Origin: Bryobacterales bacterium
GTDB taxonomy: Bacteria; Acidobacteriota; Terriglobia; Bryobacterales; UBA6623
DNA: 64,000 nt
NCBI GenBank assembly: GCA_028819575.1
Contig: JAPPLB010000152.1
Coordinates: forward strand, 1-64,000
Direction of reading: 5' to 3'
Shown here: positions 29,236-38,067 of the stretch, piece by piece
Numbering within the stretch: position 1 is the first letter of the stretch
Layout: every line of letters starts with the position of its first letter
The notes under the pieces: model-generated
What the model was told of the DNA's origin: nothing
The model's input: only the letters and a program-made list of their open reading frames with translations
Database searches by the model: none
Program-made: the position numbers and the translations under genes

Positions 29236-30906
29236 TCAATACCCTTCGGCGCTGCCCTCGGAACGCGCGTCCGCGGCTCCCAGCAGCCACTGGTCGGTGG
29301 CCTGGATCGCCATGACGCGTCCCTGTTTCTCGACGAACGACAGAGAGTGGCCGCGCCGACGGAGCCTCTCGACAGTATCTTGCGAATGGCCGTGGCGCTC
29401 GAGCCGCAGCCTGTCGGGCATCCACTGGTGATGGAAACGAGGGAAGTCGACAGCTTGTTGGAGGTTCATCTTGAAGTCGATCACGTTGATGATGACCTGC
29501 AGCACCGTCGAGATGATCGTCGGGCCACCGGGTGAACCGACGACCATGAAGAGCTTGCCGCCGCGGGCTACGATGGTCGGTGTCATCGACGAGAGCGGAC
29601 GCTTGCCGGGTGCGATCGCGTTCTGCTCGCTTGTCAGTAGTCCGGCGTTGTTCGGAGCGCCGGGTTTCGACGAAAAATCGTCCATCTCGTTGTTGAGGAG
29701 CACGCCCGTGCCGACAGCCGTAACACCGGAGCCGAAGCTGCCGTTCAGCGTGTAGGTGACGGCCACGGCGTTGCCGGCGTCGTCCGCGACGGAATAGTGC
29801 GTCGTCTCCGTGCTTTCGGATCTGGTGGAAAGGCCCGGCGGTATCTCGGAGCTTCTGCCGGCCCGGCCCCGATCGATCGCCTTGGCCCGTTGTCGTGCGT
29901 AGCTCTTTCGAGTGAGCCGTTCGACCGGCACGGAAACGAAGTCCGGATCGCCGAAATAAGCCGCTCGATCGGCGAAGTAGCGGCGCATCGTTTCCGCCAC
30001 GTAGTGAATCGCCGCAGCCGAACCGGCTCCGCTGCGCTCGTAACCGCTCTCCTCCAGCATGTTCAACATCTGGATGACGCCCACGCCTCCGGAACTGGGC
30101 GGAGGCGCGGAGATGATCTCGTACCCGCGGTAACTTCCCTCGAGCGGGGTGCGTTCGACCGGCTGGTACTGCTTCAGGTCGTCCAGCGTAATGGTCCCGT
30201 TGTTCTTCTTCATGTCGGCGGCAATCAGCCGGGCGGTCTCACCGGCATAGAAGTCGTCGGCCCCGTGCCTGGCGATGCGTTCCAGCGTCCGCTGCAGGTG
30301 GGGCTGCCGCAAGACTTCCCCCATCTCGTAGAATCGCCCGCCGCGCTGGAAGATCCGGCGCGACTCGGGAAACTTCGCCATTCGGCTGCTCTGCAGCGAC
30401 CGGGACTGATCGAAGGTAACCGTAAAACCGTTGCTTGCCAAACGGACCGCCGGCTCCACGAGTTCTCTCAGAGGCTTCGTTCCATACTTCCGAGCGGCCA
30501 TTTCGAGGCCCCGCGCCGTTCCCGGGACCCCCGACGCGCGATACCCCAGGATCATCTCGTCGGTCGGCTCCCCGTCCGGGCCGAGGTACATGTCGCGATG
30601 AGCCGCCGCCGGCGCCCGTTCCCGGAAGTCCAGGAATGTAGTGCGCCCATCGGCGAAACGGATCAACATGAATCCGCCGCCGCCGAGGTTGCCCGCTCGG
30701 GGATGGGTCACTGCCAGAGCGAACCCCACCGCCACCGCGGCGTCCACGGCGTTACCACCGGACTGGAGGACCTCAACCCCGACACGTGTCGCGTCCGATT
30801 GGGCGCTCACGACCATCGCGCGCCGCGCGCGGACCGGCTCCCGCGTGGCGGCTTGGATGGACGCATTCGCGAGTAAAAGAACAAGAACGGCAGCAATGAG
30901 GCGCAC
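29236..30906 (-). CDS. ggt: Gamma-glutamyltransferase
   Basis: This ~556-residue periplasmic Ntn-hydrolase cleaves gamma-glutamyl bonds of glutathione-like peptides. After a signal peptide come RRAMVVSAQSDATRVGVEVL, the QSGGNAVDAAVAVGFALAVTHP signature and the self-processing site with the catalytic Thr in ETTHYSVADDAGNAVAVTYT. SSMTPTIV and VVGSPGGPTIISTVLQ follow. A GTG start at 30906 (VRLIAAVLVLLL) is preferred; a TTG two codons upstream is possible. In a cell with bacillithiol enzymes the substrate may be gamma-glutamyl peptides rather than glutathione. The C-terminal NAPARS-type tail and length are normal. Confidence 0.93.
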   Translation of the reverse strand: MRLIAAVLVLLLANASIQAATREPVRARRAMVVSAQSDATRVGVEVLQSGGNAVDAAVAVGFALAVTHPRAGNLGGGGFMLIRFADGRTTFLDFRERAPAAAHRDMYLGPDGEPTDEMILGYRASGVPGTARGLEMAARKYGTKPLRELVEPAVRLASNGFTVTFDQSRSLQSSRMAKFPESRRIFQRGGRFYEMGEVLRQPHLQRTLERIARHGADDFYAGETARLIAADMKKNNGTITLDDLKQYQPVERTPLEGSYRGYEIISAPPPSSGGVGVIQMLNMLEESGYERSGAGSAAAIHYVAETMRRYFADRAAYFGDPDFVSVPVERLTRKSYARQRAKAIDRGRAGRSSEIPPGLSTRSESTETTHYSVADDAGNAVAVTYTLNGSFGSGVTAVGTGVLLNNEMDDFSSKPGAPNNAGLLTSEQNAIAPGKRPLSSMTPTIVARGGKLFMVVGSPGGPTIISTVLQVIINVIDFKMNLQQAVDFPRFHHQWMPDRLRLERHGHSQDTVERLRRRGHSLSFVEKQGRVMAIQATDQWLLGAADARSEGSAEGY

Positions 30907-31115
30907 GGTCAATTGTAGTCATCGTGCGATGGGTTTTGACAACCGGCGCATCACGAAAGGAGCGTGCGGCAGTCATTCGATATGCCTTGTCGAGAACCGT
31001 AGCCGAAAGGCCCTCCGCCGATCGCCAGTAGCGGGAAAGATGAGGGTGCGGGTCGAGACGCTCTACGGTTTCATCCCTGCTGAAGAGTCTTTTCCAGAGG
31101 CTGTCGTTACAATGG

Positions 31116-31364
31116 ATGGCGATGTCGGAGCCGCGAGAGCAGCCGACCTATGTTTGCCATGGTTGCGGCGCGGCTCTTGAGGTCCGCGTCGGGTTCAAAG
31201 GCAAAGTCGTCTGGACGCTCCCGGCCGACAGCCCGGATTTCGGAAACATCGAGCCGGAGTTGCGTGGCCGGTACCAGGATCCCAAGCTCGTCTGTTCCGC
31301 TGATGTAATGCATTCAACCGGTTTCAAGCTCGTCGATGGCGAAATCGAGCCGGTCGAGACATAG
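31116..31364 (+). CDS. Small Cys-containing hypothetical protein
   Basis: This 82-residue protein has an N-terminal CHGCGAALEVR motif resembling half of a zinc ribbon. One further Cys lies near residue 60 (KLVCSADVMHSTGF). There is no signal peptide. Two in-frame starts (31116 and 31122) are possible. It sits alone between ggt and a small secreted protein. The family was not recognised. Confidence 0.5.
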   Translation: MAMSEPREQPTYVCHGCGAALEVRVGFKGKVVWTLPADSPDFGNIEPELRGRYQDPKLVCSADVMHSTGFKLVDGEIEPVET

Positions 31365-31440
31365 CTGCGGGTGCTTTTTCACGACAAGTGTCCGCGCCGC
31401 GGCTCCTCTCACTTGTCACAAGGCGGCCGAGAAACCTACC

Positions 31441-31986
31441 ATGGCTTGCATGAACCGTGTTGCGATCATCGTTCTCTTGCTCAGCGTGGCGGTCTTTCCC
31501 TCGGCGGCGCAGGAGCTACTCCCGCGCTGGGAAGCCATCGAAATGGCGAAAAGCGTTGATCTTCACGCGAACGAGATGAAAGCGCTCATCGAGCAAGTTC
31601 GGCCCAAGGAGTGGATTCAGGACGGAGCGCCGCAGGCGTTTGTGACTCAGCACGAGGAGTTGCTCAGAGACATGGATAGCCTGAGCCTCTCGGCTCAGGA
31701 CATGATGCGCAATCCCGAGGGGCTGATATCCGTTGTGGACACCTTTCTGTGGGTGGATCGAATGGGTTCGATGATCTCTTCGCTTGAGCAGGGTGTCCGC
31801 AAGTATCAGAATGCCGCTGTCGCGGAACTGCTCGTTGCGGCCCAAGACCGCAATACATCGGAATCGGGAAAGCTCAAGGGCTACCTCAGACAGCTTGCGG
31901 TGGCGCACGAAGCCGAGTTGGAAATCGCCGATAGCGAAGCCCAACGTTGCCGCGCGGAACTGGCTCGACAACCGGCACAGCGCTGA
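31441..31986 (+). CDS. Small exported helical protein
   Basis: This ~181-residue protein has a signal peptide (MNRVAIIVLLLSVAVFPSAAQ). A mature helical region rich in Glu and Gln follows, with amphipathic stretches (EMKALIEQVRPKEW, QHEELLRDMDSLS, YLRQLAVAHEAELEIADSEA). Either of two ATGs (31441 or 31450) may start it. No family was recognised. It could be a periplasmic scaffold or a cytochrome-b562-like four-helix bundle, but no haem ligands are evident. Confidence 0.65.
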   Translation: MACMNRVAIIVLLLSVAVFPSAAQELLPRWEAIEMAKSVDLHANEMKALIEQVRPKEWIQDGAPQAFVTQHEELLRDMDSLSLSAQDMMRNPEGLISVVDTFLWVDRMGSMISSLEQGVRKYQNAAVAELLVAAQDRNTSESGKLKGYLRQLAVAHEAELEIADSEAQRCRAELARQPAQR

Positions 31987-32096
31987 AACGAACAACACCG
32001 CGGATCGTGAACTCCGGCAGTATTAGCTCGGCAGACCCTCGCCAAGCCCAGTGCTTCAATGCATTCTATGTTGATCTCGACTACCGGGATCGCGGC

Positions 32097-32687
32097 TTAC
32101 TCCGCCAATGCCTTTTCGACAATGGCCCGTGCACGGGGAGACATCTTCAGCTTCAAAGCCGCGGCGTGGCCCTTTTCTGACATCTTGCTCCATGTCCGTC
32201 GGATGATGTTGACCAGTTTCGGTTCATCGTGTTCCTGCCGGAAGTCTTCGAAATAGAATTCCAGGAAAACCACGCAGGCAACGTCTTCGAGTAGTTGGCA
32301 GTCCGGGTCTGTTTTCAGCCTCTCTTTGCGCAGCAGTGACTGGACGCGGGCGATCGTCTCACCGTCATAACCGGCTTCTCTCAGAATGGCGCCGGCCGTC
32401 TCGGCGTGGAACTTCCCCAGATGGGACCGCCAGGCCCGATACCCCGGGCGGTTCATGGGATAGCTGCTTCGGGGGACTTTCCAGCGGCAGATGTGCTGTG
32501 CCCGAACGGCCAGGCGTACCGCTTCGGGAGCGCCGGGCTCGATCCTCTCAAGCCATGTGCTCATGCGCTGTCCGTAAAGCAGCTCCTTGGGGTGCTCCCG
32601 GCCCGCAAAGGTCTCCCGGCGGGGATCCTCGGCATTAGCCTCGTCGAAAAGGCCGACCGCCAGTTCGAAGCGTTCTTCAGACGACAC
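32097..32687 (-). CDS. DUF4202 domain protein
   Basis: This 196-residue cytoplasmic protein matches the DUF4202 pattern: FELAVGLFDEANAEDPR, ELLYGQRMSTWLERI, RLAVRAQHICRWKVPRSSYP and RAWRSHLGKFHAE. Conserved His residues suggest a metal-dependent helical fold related to HD-type proteins; its reaction is unknown. It begins with GTG, two bases after the upstream gene ends, so it is co-transcribed and probably translationally coupled with the PEGA-like protein gene. Confidence 0.8.
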   Translation of the reverse strand: MSSEERFELAVGLFDEANAEDPRRETFAGREHPKELLYGQRMSTWLERIEPGAPEAVRLAVRAQHICRWKVPRSSYPMNRPGYRAWRSHLGKFHAETAGAILREAGYDGETIARVQSLLRKERLKTDPDCQLLEDVACVVFLEFYFEDFRQEHDEPKLVNIIRRTWSKMSEKGHAAALKLKMSPRARAIVEKALAE

Positions 32688-32689
32688 CG

Positions 32690-33673
32690 CTACCTCGCCG
32701 GGGCAACGCGGAACTCGATAGTCTTTCCGGCCTCCATGCGAAACCCTCGCACCCGGCCGCCCCCGCCTCGTCGCTTCGTGGTCATCGTGTGCGGCCCTGC
32801 GATCAGCGGCATGTCGAGTGGACAGATACCCATGTAGGCGCCATCCACATAGACCGGCGTGGGCGCCGCGCAGGAGACCACAAACCGCCCGGTGCGCAAG
32901 GGCTCATCCTGCCCGCTCAACCGCGCCGACCGCGCGATAGCCTTCGCGGGCGGGAGGTGCCACAGCGGCGACTCCGTTCGTGGTATGCCGTTCTTGTCGA
33001 CCCGCGGGACCGGCCCGATGCGCGGTGCGCTCGTAGTGATGGGTGGTTCGTCGTGGGAGCCGATGGGCTTGTCCTTGGGATGGTAGCCAAAAACCGTGAA
33101 GGGCAGTTGCCGTCCTCGAATGAGGATGCGCAGCTCGTCATCCTCGACTTCCATGCTGAAGGTCTGTCCCGGCGCGACGTCGCGGCAGTCTCGCTGCGTG
33201 GCTTCGGCCGTTTTTTTCTCTCCCTGCCGCTTGACGGAATTCCGCCTTCTTCGATGTCGGTGGTCAGGTTCCTCTTGGACGCTCTGATCAATCTTCTTCA
33301 ACTCTTCGATCGAGAGACATCCCGCGAGGTAGACCGCCTCATCGAGATCTCGGAATAATGCGAGCGAAACATCGACCGACTCGGGAGCACGATCGCCGTG
33401 GAAACTTCGCACACTTGTTGCCACGGGCGGACACGTCAAGACATATAGGGCTCCTCCCGCGGCAATGCGGCAACGGCGCGCCCACTTGTCGAACTGAACG
33501 TCCAGCGGTGTCGTCGTGCCGCTGAAGAAGCGCCCGCGCTCGACATCCAGGGTGAAGACCGCCGAGGGATACGCGGATTGGGCGGAGAGTATCGAGACAC
33601 CGGCGACCGCCAGGGTGCAGAGCGTCAGGCGGACGATGGTTGCTCGCTCCGGGAAACGCGGGCTATGAGCCAC
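32690..33673 (-). CDS. Exported protein with PEGA-like C-terminus
   Basis: This 327-residue protein has an N-terminal signal (hydrophobic residues about 14-31, ending in SAQSA). A middle region contains a highly basic stretch (HRHRRRRNSVKRQGEKK, residues about 138-155). The C-terminal ~70 residues resemble a PEGA domain (TPVYVDGAYMGICPLDMPLI, then AGPHTMTTKRR), a surface-associated beta fold. It precedes the DUF4202 gene with a 2-base gap and follows threonine aldolase by one base, which suggests a three-gene operon. Function unknown. Confidence 0.65.
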   Translation of the reverse strand: MAHSPRFPERATIVRLTLCTLAVAGVSILSAQSAYPSAVFTLDVERGRFFSGTTTPLDVQFDKWARRCRIAAGGALYVLTCPPVATSVRSFHGDRAPESVDVSLALFRDLDEAVYLAGCLSIEELKKIDQSVQEEPDHRHRRRRNSVKRQGEKKTAEATQRDCRDVAPGQTFSMEVEDDELRILIRGRQLPFTVFGYHPKDKPIGSHDEPPITTSAPRIGPVPRVDKNGIPRTESPLWHLPPAKAIARSARLSGQDEPLRTGRFVVSCAAPTPVYVDGAYMGICPLDMPLIAGPHTMTTKRRGGGGRVRGFRMEAGKTIEFRVAPAR

Positions 33674-33674
33674 T

Positions 33675-34733
33675 TCAGTCTCCGACAGCCACTTGCACGC
33701 CGGCGCACACCTCGGTCATCACTTCCATGGCGCGCTCGCACTGTTCGCGAGTGACATCGTAGTGCGTGAGCATCCGCATGCGGTAGGGCGCGACGGCGTT
33801 CGAAAGCACGCCGCGCTCGCGCAGCTTCGCGGAGACCTCCCTGCCGGTCATGCCGGTGCCCTCGACGTCGAAGATCACGATGTTCGTCTGCACGTCTGTC
33901 GGATCAATCGAGATGCCTGGCACGCGGGCCAGGGATTCCGCGATGAACCGCGCGTTTTTGTGATCCCGAGGCAAGCCGGCCGGAGAGTTCTCCAGCGCCA
34001 CGATGCCCGCGGCCGCCAGCACGCCCGCCTGCCTCATGCTGCCCCCGAACACCTTGCGCGCCATCCGTGCACGCTCGATGAACTCCCGGCTTCCCGCCAG
34101 CATCGATCCGACCGGCGCGCCCAGGCCCTTCGAAAGACAGAACATCACCGAGTCGACCTTTTCCGCCACTTCGCGGGGCGGCGTGCCGAGGTACGTCGCT
34201 GCGTTGAAGATCCGTGCGCCGTCCATATGAACCGGGATGCCTCGCTCGTGCGCCTGATCGCAGATCTCGTTCAAGAGCTCTTGAGGATAGACGTGTCCGC
34301 CGAGGATATTGTGGGTATTTTCCACTGCGATCAGTGCAACGCCGTTGAAGTGGTCGCTCTCGCCACGGACCAAGGGTTCGATTCGGTTCCAGTCGAGGAT
34401 GCCGTTCGGTGTGGAGATCGTCCGCGTCACACACCCGGAAAGCTGAGCCACGCCGCCGACCTCGTACAGGACGATGTGCGAGCGCTCATGAACGATGACC
34501 TCGTCGCCACGCTGCGTATGCGCCCGGATCGCGCTCTGGTTCCCCATTGTCCCGGTCGGCACGAAGACCGCGGCTTCCTTCCCGACGATTTCGGCCGCCA
34601 GCGCTTCCAGTCGATTGACGCTCGGGTCTTCGTGATAAACGTCGTCGCCGACTTCAGCTTCGAACATGGCCTGACGCATTGCCGGGGTCGGGCGTGTGAC
34701 GGTGTCGCTTCGCAGATCGATGAACTCTCTCAT
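33675..34733 (-). CDS. ltaE: Low-specificity L-threonine aldolase
   Basis: This 352-residue fold-type I PLP enzyme cleaves L-threonine or allo-threonine to glycine and acetaldehyde. The N-terminus is canonical (IDLRSDTVTRPTPAMRQAM, then GDDVYHEDPS). FVPTGTMGNQSAI, HLDGARIFNAA (written MDGARIFNAA here) and the PLP lysine in MFCLSKGLGAPVGSM follow. Length is normal. It is the first gene of a tight run with the PEGA-like and DUF4202 genes. Acetaldehyde made here could be handled by aldehyde dehydrogenases elsewhere. Confidence 0.93.
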   Translation of the reverse strand: MREFIDLRSDTVTRPTPAMRQAMFEAEVGDDVYHEDPSVNRLEALAAEIVGKEAAVFVPTGTMGNQSAIRAHTQRGDEVIVHERSHIVLYEVGGVAQLSGCVTRTISTPNGILDWNRIEPLVRGESDHFNGVALIAVENTHNILGGHVYPQELLNEICDQAHERGIPVHMDGARIFNAATYLGTPPREVAEKVDSVMFCLSKGLGAPVGSMLAGSREFIERARMARKVFGGSMRQAGVLAAAGIVALENSPAGLPRDHKNARFIAESLARVPGISIDPTDVQTNIVIFDVEGTGMTGREVSAKLRERGVLSNAVAPYRMRMLTHYDVTREQCERAMEVMTEVCAGVQVAVGD

Positions 34734-34858
34734 TCAACCTTCCTCTCCTCGCATTGAGAATAGCGTTTGGGAGTCAAAAGAAAAACCCGCATCGCCTTCC
34801 ATGGGACTTTCAACATGCGCTGCTCGGGAACCTTCCGGGCGGCATCCTGGGAGAAACC

Positions 34859-35971
34859 TTACTTCGCCGCGAGGAACTCCGCGAATGCTTCGTTCGAAAA
34901 GAGCAGGCCCTCCGGGGTGAGCAAGAGTCGGTTGCCGTTTTCGCGTCGGAGCCACCCACGCTCGATGAGCCGCCTCAAGGGCTCCTGAAACAAGACCATT
35001 TCCGAGGGAGACGCGTCGAATCCTGCGATTTGACGTAGCCCGGTGATGAAACGGTCTTCAGCGATTCGACGCTCATCGAGGGTTTCCGTCATTTCCCGAA
35101 CGGACTCACCCCGCTGGGAGCGGTCGAGATACTCCTTGACCGAAGTAACATTCCCCCAGCGCCGGCGTCCATCAAAAGAGTGTGCATCAGCCCCGAATCC
35201 GATATAAGGCTCCATGCGCCAATACTTGAGGTTGTGAATGGATTCTTGCCCGATCCGGGCAAAATTCGAAATCTCATACTGCCGAAGGGCGCGTTGCTTG
35301 AGCGCTTCGATCGCGGTGGTGTAGAACTCGGTAATCTGATCTTCGCTCGGCACGGATGCGGCGCTGAAACGGGACCCGCCGCTCTGCAGTTCCCGGCCGA
35401 GCCTGCTGTCGTCATCCACGTCGAGCATGTACACCGAAACGTGGGACGGAGACAGCTTGGCGATCCAGTCGAGGGACTCCTGCCAACCTGTCGGCGTTTG
35501 ATGAGCGAGACCGGCGAGCAGGTCGATGTTCACATCATCGATTCCCACCCGGGCCAACAGTGCCATCTCGGCCGCGACTGTCTGCGGCGTATGCTTCCGC
35601 CCGGTCGCTGCCACCTCTTGGGGAATAAAGGACTGGACGCCGAGACTCACCCGATTGATGCCAAGCTCTTTCCATGCATGAACCCTCTCTTCGGTGACCG
35701 TGCCGGGACTCGCTTCGATCGTGGCCTCACGCCAATCCCGGGAGGGAAGGCTGCCGAGCAGTCTGTCCAGACGGTCGATCTCGATCAGGCTCGGCGTGCC
35801 TCCGCCGAGATAGAGCGTGTCCGGTTCCGAGGGGAAGTTGGCTGCCCGGATCTCGGTCTCCAGCGCCTCGAGGTAGGCGGGCATCCAGTCGGAAGGGAAC
35901 ACTCCCGATGAAAAGTGACAGTAGGTGCACTTCTGCAAACAAAAAGGGAAGGAGATGTAAATGCCTGCCAC
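34859..35971 (-). CDS. hemW: Radical SAM HemW-like protein
   Basis: This 370-residue radical SAM enzyme resembles HemW (the oxygen-independent coproporphyrinogen oxidase-like haem chaperone). The [4Fe-4S] motif is CLQKCTYCHF near residues 11-20, followed by LYLGGGTPSLIEIDRLDRLL. EASPGTVTEE, RVSLGVQSF and a C-terminal HemN-type domain (GFGADAHSF, ERGWL) complete the picture. The CxxxCxxC is followed by His rather than the fourth Cys typical of true HemN, which supports the HemW subgroup. The start codon is GTG. It stands alone between threonine aldolase and a divergent lipoprotein. Confidence 0.85.
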   Translation of the reverse strand: MAGIYISFPFCLQKCTYCHFSSGVFPSDWMPAYLEALETEIRAANFPSEPDTLYLGGGTPSLIEIDRLDRLLGSLPSRDWREATIEASPGTVTEERVHAWKELGINRVSLGVQSFIPQEVAATGRKHTPQTVAAEMALLARVGIDDVNIDLLAGLAHQTPTGWQESLDWIAKLSPSHVSVYMLDVDDDSRLGRELQSGGSRFSAASVPSEDQITEFYTTAIEALKQRALRQYEISNFARIGQESIHNLKYWRMEPYIGFGADAHSFDGRRRWGNVTSVKEYLDRSQRGESVREMTETLDERRIAEDRFITGLRQIAGFDASPSEMVLFQEPLRRLIERGWLRRENGNRLLLTPEGLLFSNEAFAEFLAAK

Positions 35972-36114
35972 TGGCTCCTGTTACTTGCGGATAGCAGCTT
36001 CCCGCGAAAGCGTTCTTCTATCGGATGGGTGATCTCCAAGCATTTTCTCATGCGCAATAGAGATCCCGTCGTGGAATACTGTTTTGCCTTGGGTTTCCGT
36101 CTTGCTACTATCCG

Positions 36115-37092
36115 ATGCAAGCAATGCACTCCTTGTTTTCCGCGGCGCGATACGGACTGCTGTTGGGGCTGGTGTTGGCCTTGGCCGGCTGTAGCGCTTC
36201 TCGAAGCCGGCATGTGCGGAGCGTTCCTCCCCCTCCGCCGGAAGCGGTCATGCCGGTGCCCGAGCCGGTGCATCCGGGAGAGAATGCACCGGAAATTTCC
36301 GCCGCTTCGGCGCTGCTGTCGTTACCGGTTCCGATTCTTCCTCAGGATGCTCCCCTCGTCCTGCCGCCGCGCGAGATACCCCCTGCGCCCGACGACCCGT
36401 TGAAGTTGTTCGGGAGACATGTTTTTCACAGCGCCGGCGGACAGAAGCTGCCCTATCGGCTCCTCAAACCCTGGAACTTCGAACCGCATAAGGATTACCC
36501 GTTAGTGGTTTTCTTGCACGGGTCCCGGGCGCGCGGAACAGACAACCGTCGTCACTTGAACGGCAGCAGTGAGCTTGGGATCTCGTTGTGGACCTCGAAC
36601 GACGTGCAAAGAGACTACCCCAGTTTTGTGCTCGCGCCACAGGCAAAGACGACTTGGGTGCGCAGTTGGGCGCTCGTCGAACGCCCTGCCAACCGCCGGG
36701 AACCACTGGAACTTGTCGTCGAGCTTATCGAAAGTCTGAAGGGGCGGCACAACATCGATCCGCGGCGGATCTACATCAGCGGCGTATCCATGGGAGGGTT
36801 CGGTGTTTGGGGCGCGATCACGCGGCACCCGGCGCTTTTCGCCGGGGCCGTGGCCGTTTGCGGGGGCGGCAACCCTCGCATGGTGAAGCCGAATCCCACG
36901 CCGGTGTGGGCTTTTCACGGATCGAGGGATACCGTTGTCTCGCCTCGCCGCTCTCGGGAGATGGTGGCGGCGCTGCGGCGAGTTGGCGGAAACGTCAGGT
37001 ACACCGAATACAAAGGCGTTCGTCACGACAGTTGGAAACTGGCCTTCAAAGAAGCTGAGCTTGTGCCTTGGTTGTTCTCTCAAGAGCTCTGA
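36115..37092 (+). CDS. Lipoprotein alpha/beta hydrolase (esterase/depolymerase-like)
   Basis: This 325-residue protein has a type II signal ending in LALAGCSAS (lipid-modified Cys near residue 26). A ~70-residue Pro-rich spacer precedes an alpha/beta hydrolase of the phospholipase/carboxylesterase or PHB-depolymerase type. The oxyanion strand is VVFLHGSRARGTDN. The nucleophile is in ISGVSMGGFGVWG, the acid in FHGSRDTVVSP and the His in GVRHDSWKLAF. It is anchored in the envelope and probably cleaves an ester substrate. The mtgA gene follows 87 bases later on the same strand. Confidence 0.8.
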   Translation: MQAMHSLFSAARYGLLLGLVLALAGCSASRSRHVRSVPPPPPEAVMPVPEPVHPGENAPEISAASALLSLPVPILPQDAPLVLPPREIPPAPDDPLKLFGRHVFHSAGGQKLPYRLLKPWNFEPHKDYPLVVFLHGSRARGTDNRRHLNGSSELGISLWTSNDVQRDYPSFVLAPQAKTTWVRSWALVERPANRREPLELVVELIESLKGRHNIDPRRIYISGVSMGGFGVWGAITRHPALFAGAVAVCGGGNPRMVKPNPTPVWAFHGSRDTVVSPRRSREMVAALRRVGGNVRYTEYKGVRHDSWKLAFKEAELVPWLFSQEL

Positions 37093-37179
37093 TATGAAGA
37101 GCCGACCGCTGGACTTCTCGAACCCGCTACGCTTCTGGAATAGCGCCCGGGACAACAAGCCGAGCATGACAGTCCCGGC

Positions 37180-37884
37180 ATGAAATGGCTCTGGAAGCGA
37201 AAACGGCCCAACAGGAAGCGCCGTCGGCTGCCGCCGTTCGTGCGCTGGCTGTTGCTGCTGGGGCTTGGTTGCTACGCCTGCTGTGCGATTGCGCTGGCGG
37301 GACTGCGATGGTTCATCCCGATCGCCACCGGTGTTCAGATCCAGAAGCGCGTTGAATCGTTTTTCCAGGAAGGTGAGTACCGGCCCGTACAGGTATTCGT
37401 GCCGCTGGAGAACATCCCGGTCCATGTACAACGGGCCGTCATCGCGGCGGAGGATGGGCGGTTTTACGAACACCGTGGTATCGATTGGCTCGAGTTGGCA
37501 AAGGTTTTCGAGGAAGTCGAGAAACGGGGCCGGTTGCGGGGAGGCTCGACCATTTCCCAGCAACTTGTCAAGAACCTGTTCCTGACCACGCATCGTTCAC
37601 CCATCAGAAAAGGTATCGAGCTGACTTTGGTTCCGATCGCCGAACTCTTTCTTTCCAAGGATCGGATCCTGGAGCTGTATTTGAATCTCATCGAATGGGG
37701 CCCGGGCATCTGGGGTGTGGAGGCCGCGTCACGTTACCACTACGGAACTTCGGTCAATCGACTTGACCGGGAGCAGGGCGCCCGCTTGGCGGCCTGCATC
37801 CCCGATCCGCTCCGGCGGCGCCCCTCGCAAATGGACACCTACAGCGGGATCATCCTGGAGCGAATGAGAAGCCGGGGGTGGTAG
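37180..37884 (+). CDS. mtgA: Monofunctional biosynthetic peptidoglycan transglycosylase
   Basis: This 234-residue protein has one N-terminal membrane anchor (WLLLLGLGCYACCAIALAGL) preceded by a strongly basic tail. A GT51 domain follows. Signature motifs are VIAAEDGRFYEHRGIDW with the catalytic Glu, RGGSTISQQLVKNLFLT, ELYLNLIEWGPGIWGVEAA, and a terminal RRPSQMD. It polymerises lipid II into glycan strands and has no transpeptidase domain, as expected for MtgA. The upstream lipoprotein hydrolase gene is co-directional. Confidence 0.93.
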   Translation: MKWLWKRKRPNRKRRRLPPFVRWLLLLGLGCYACCAIALAGLRWFIPIATGVQIQKRVESFFQEGEYRPVQVFVPLENIPVHVQRAVIAAEDGRFYEHRGIDWLELAKVFEEVEKRGRLRGGSTISQQLVKNLFLTTHRSPIRKGIELTLVPIAELFLSKDRILELYLNLIEWGPGIWGVEAASRYHYGTSVNRLDREQGARLAACIPDPLRRRPSQMDTYSGIILERMRSRGW

Positions 37885-38067
37885 CCGGCAGCGAAAGGGT
37901 TCTCGAGAAAAGAGGTCCGTCATACGGCGGCGGCATGCAGGCCCCCCTGTCCCGATTCTGGGAATCCTCCTCGTTCGGAATTGCGTACGAACACCCGTCT
38001 TGGCAGTTCAGGAGGTCATTCTCATCATTCGGCCTGCGCTTCTTCGATATAATTCCTCGCATCGAGA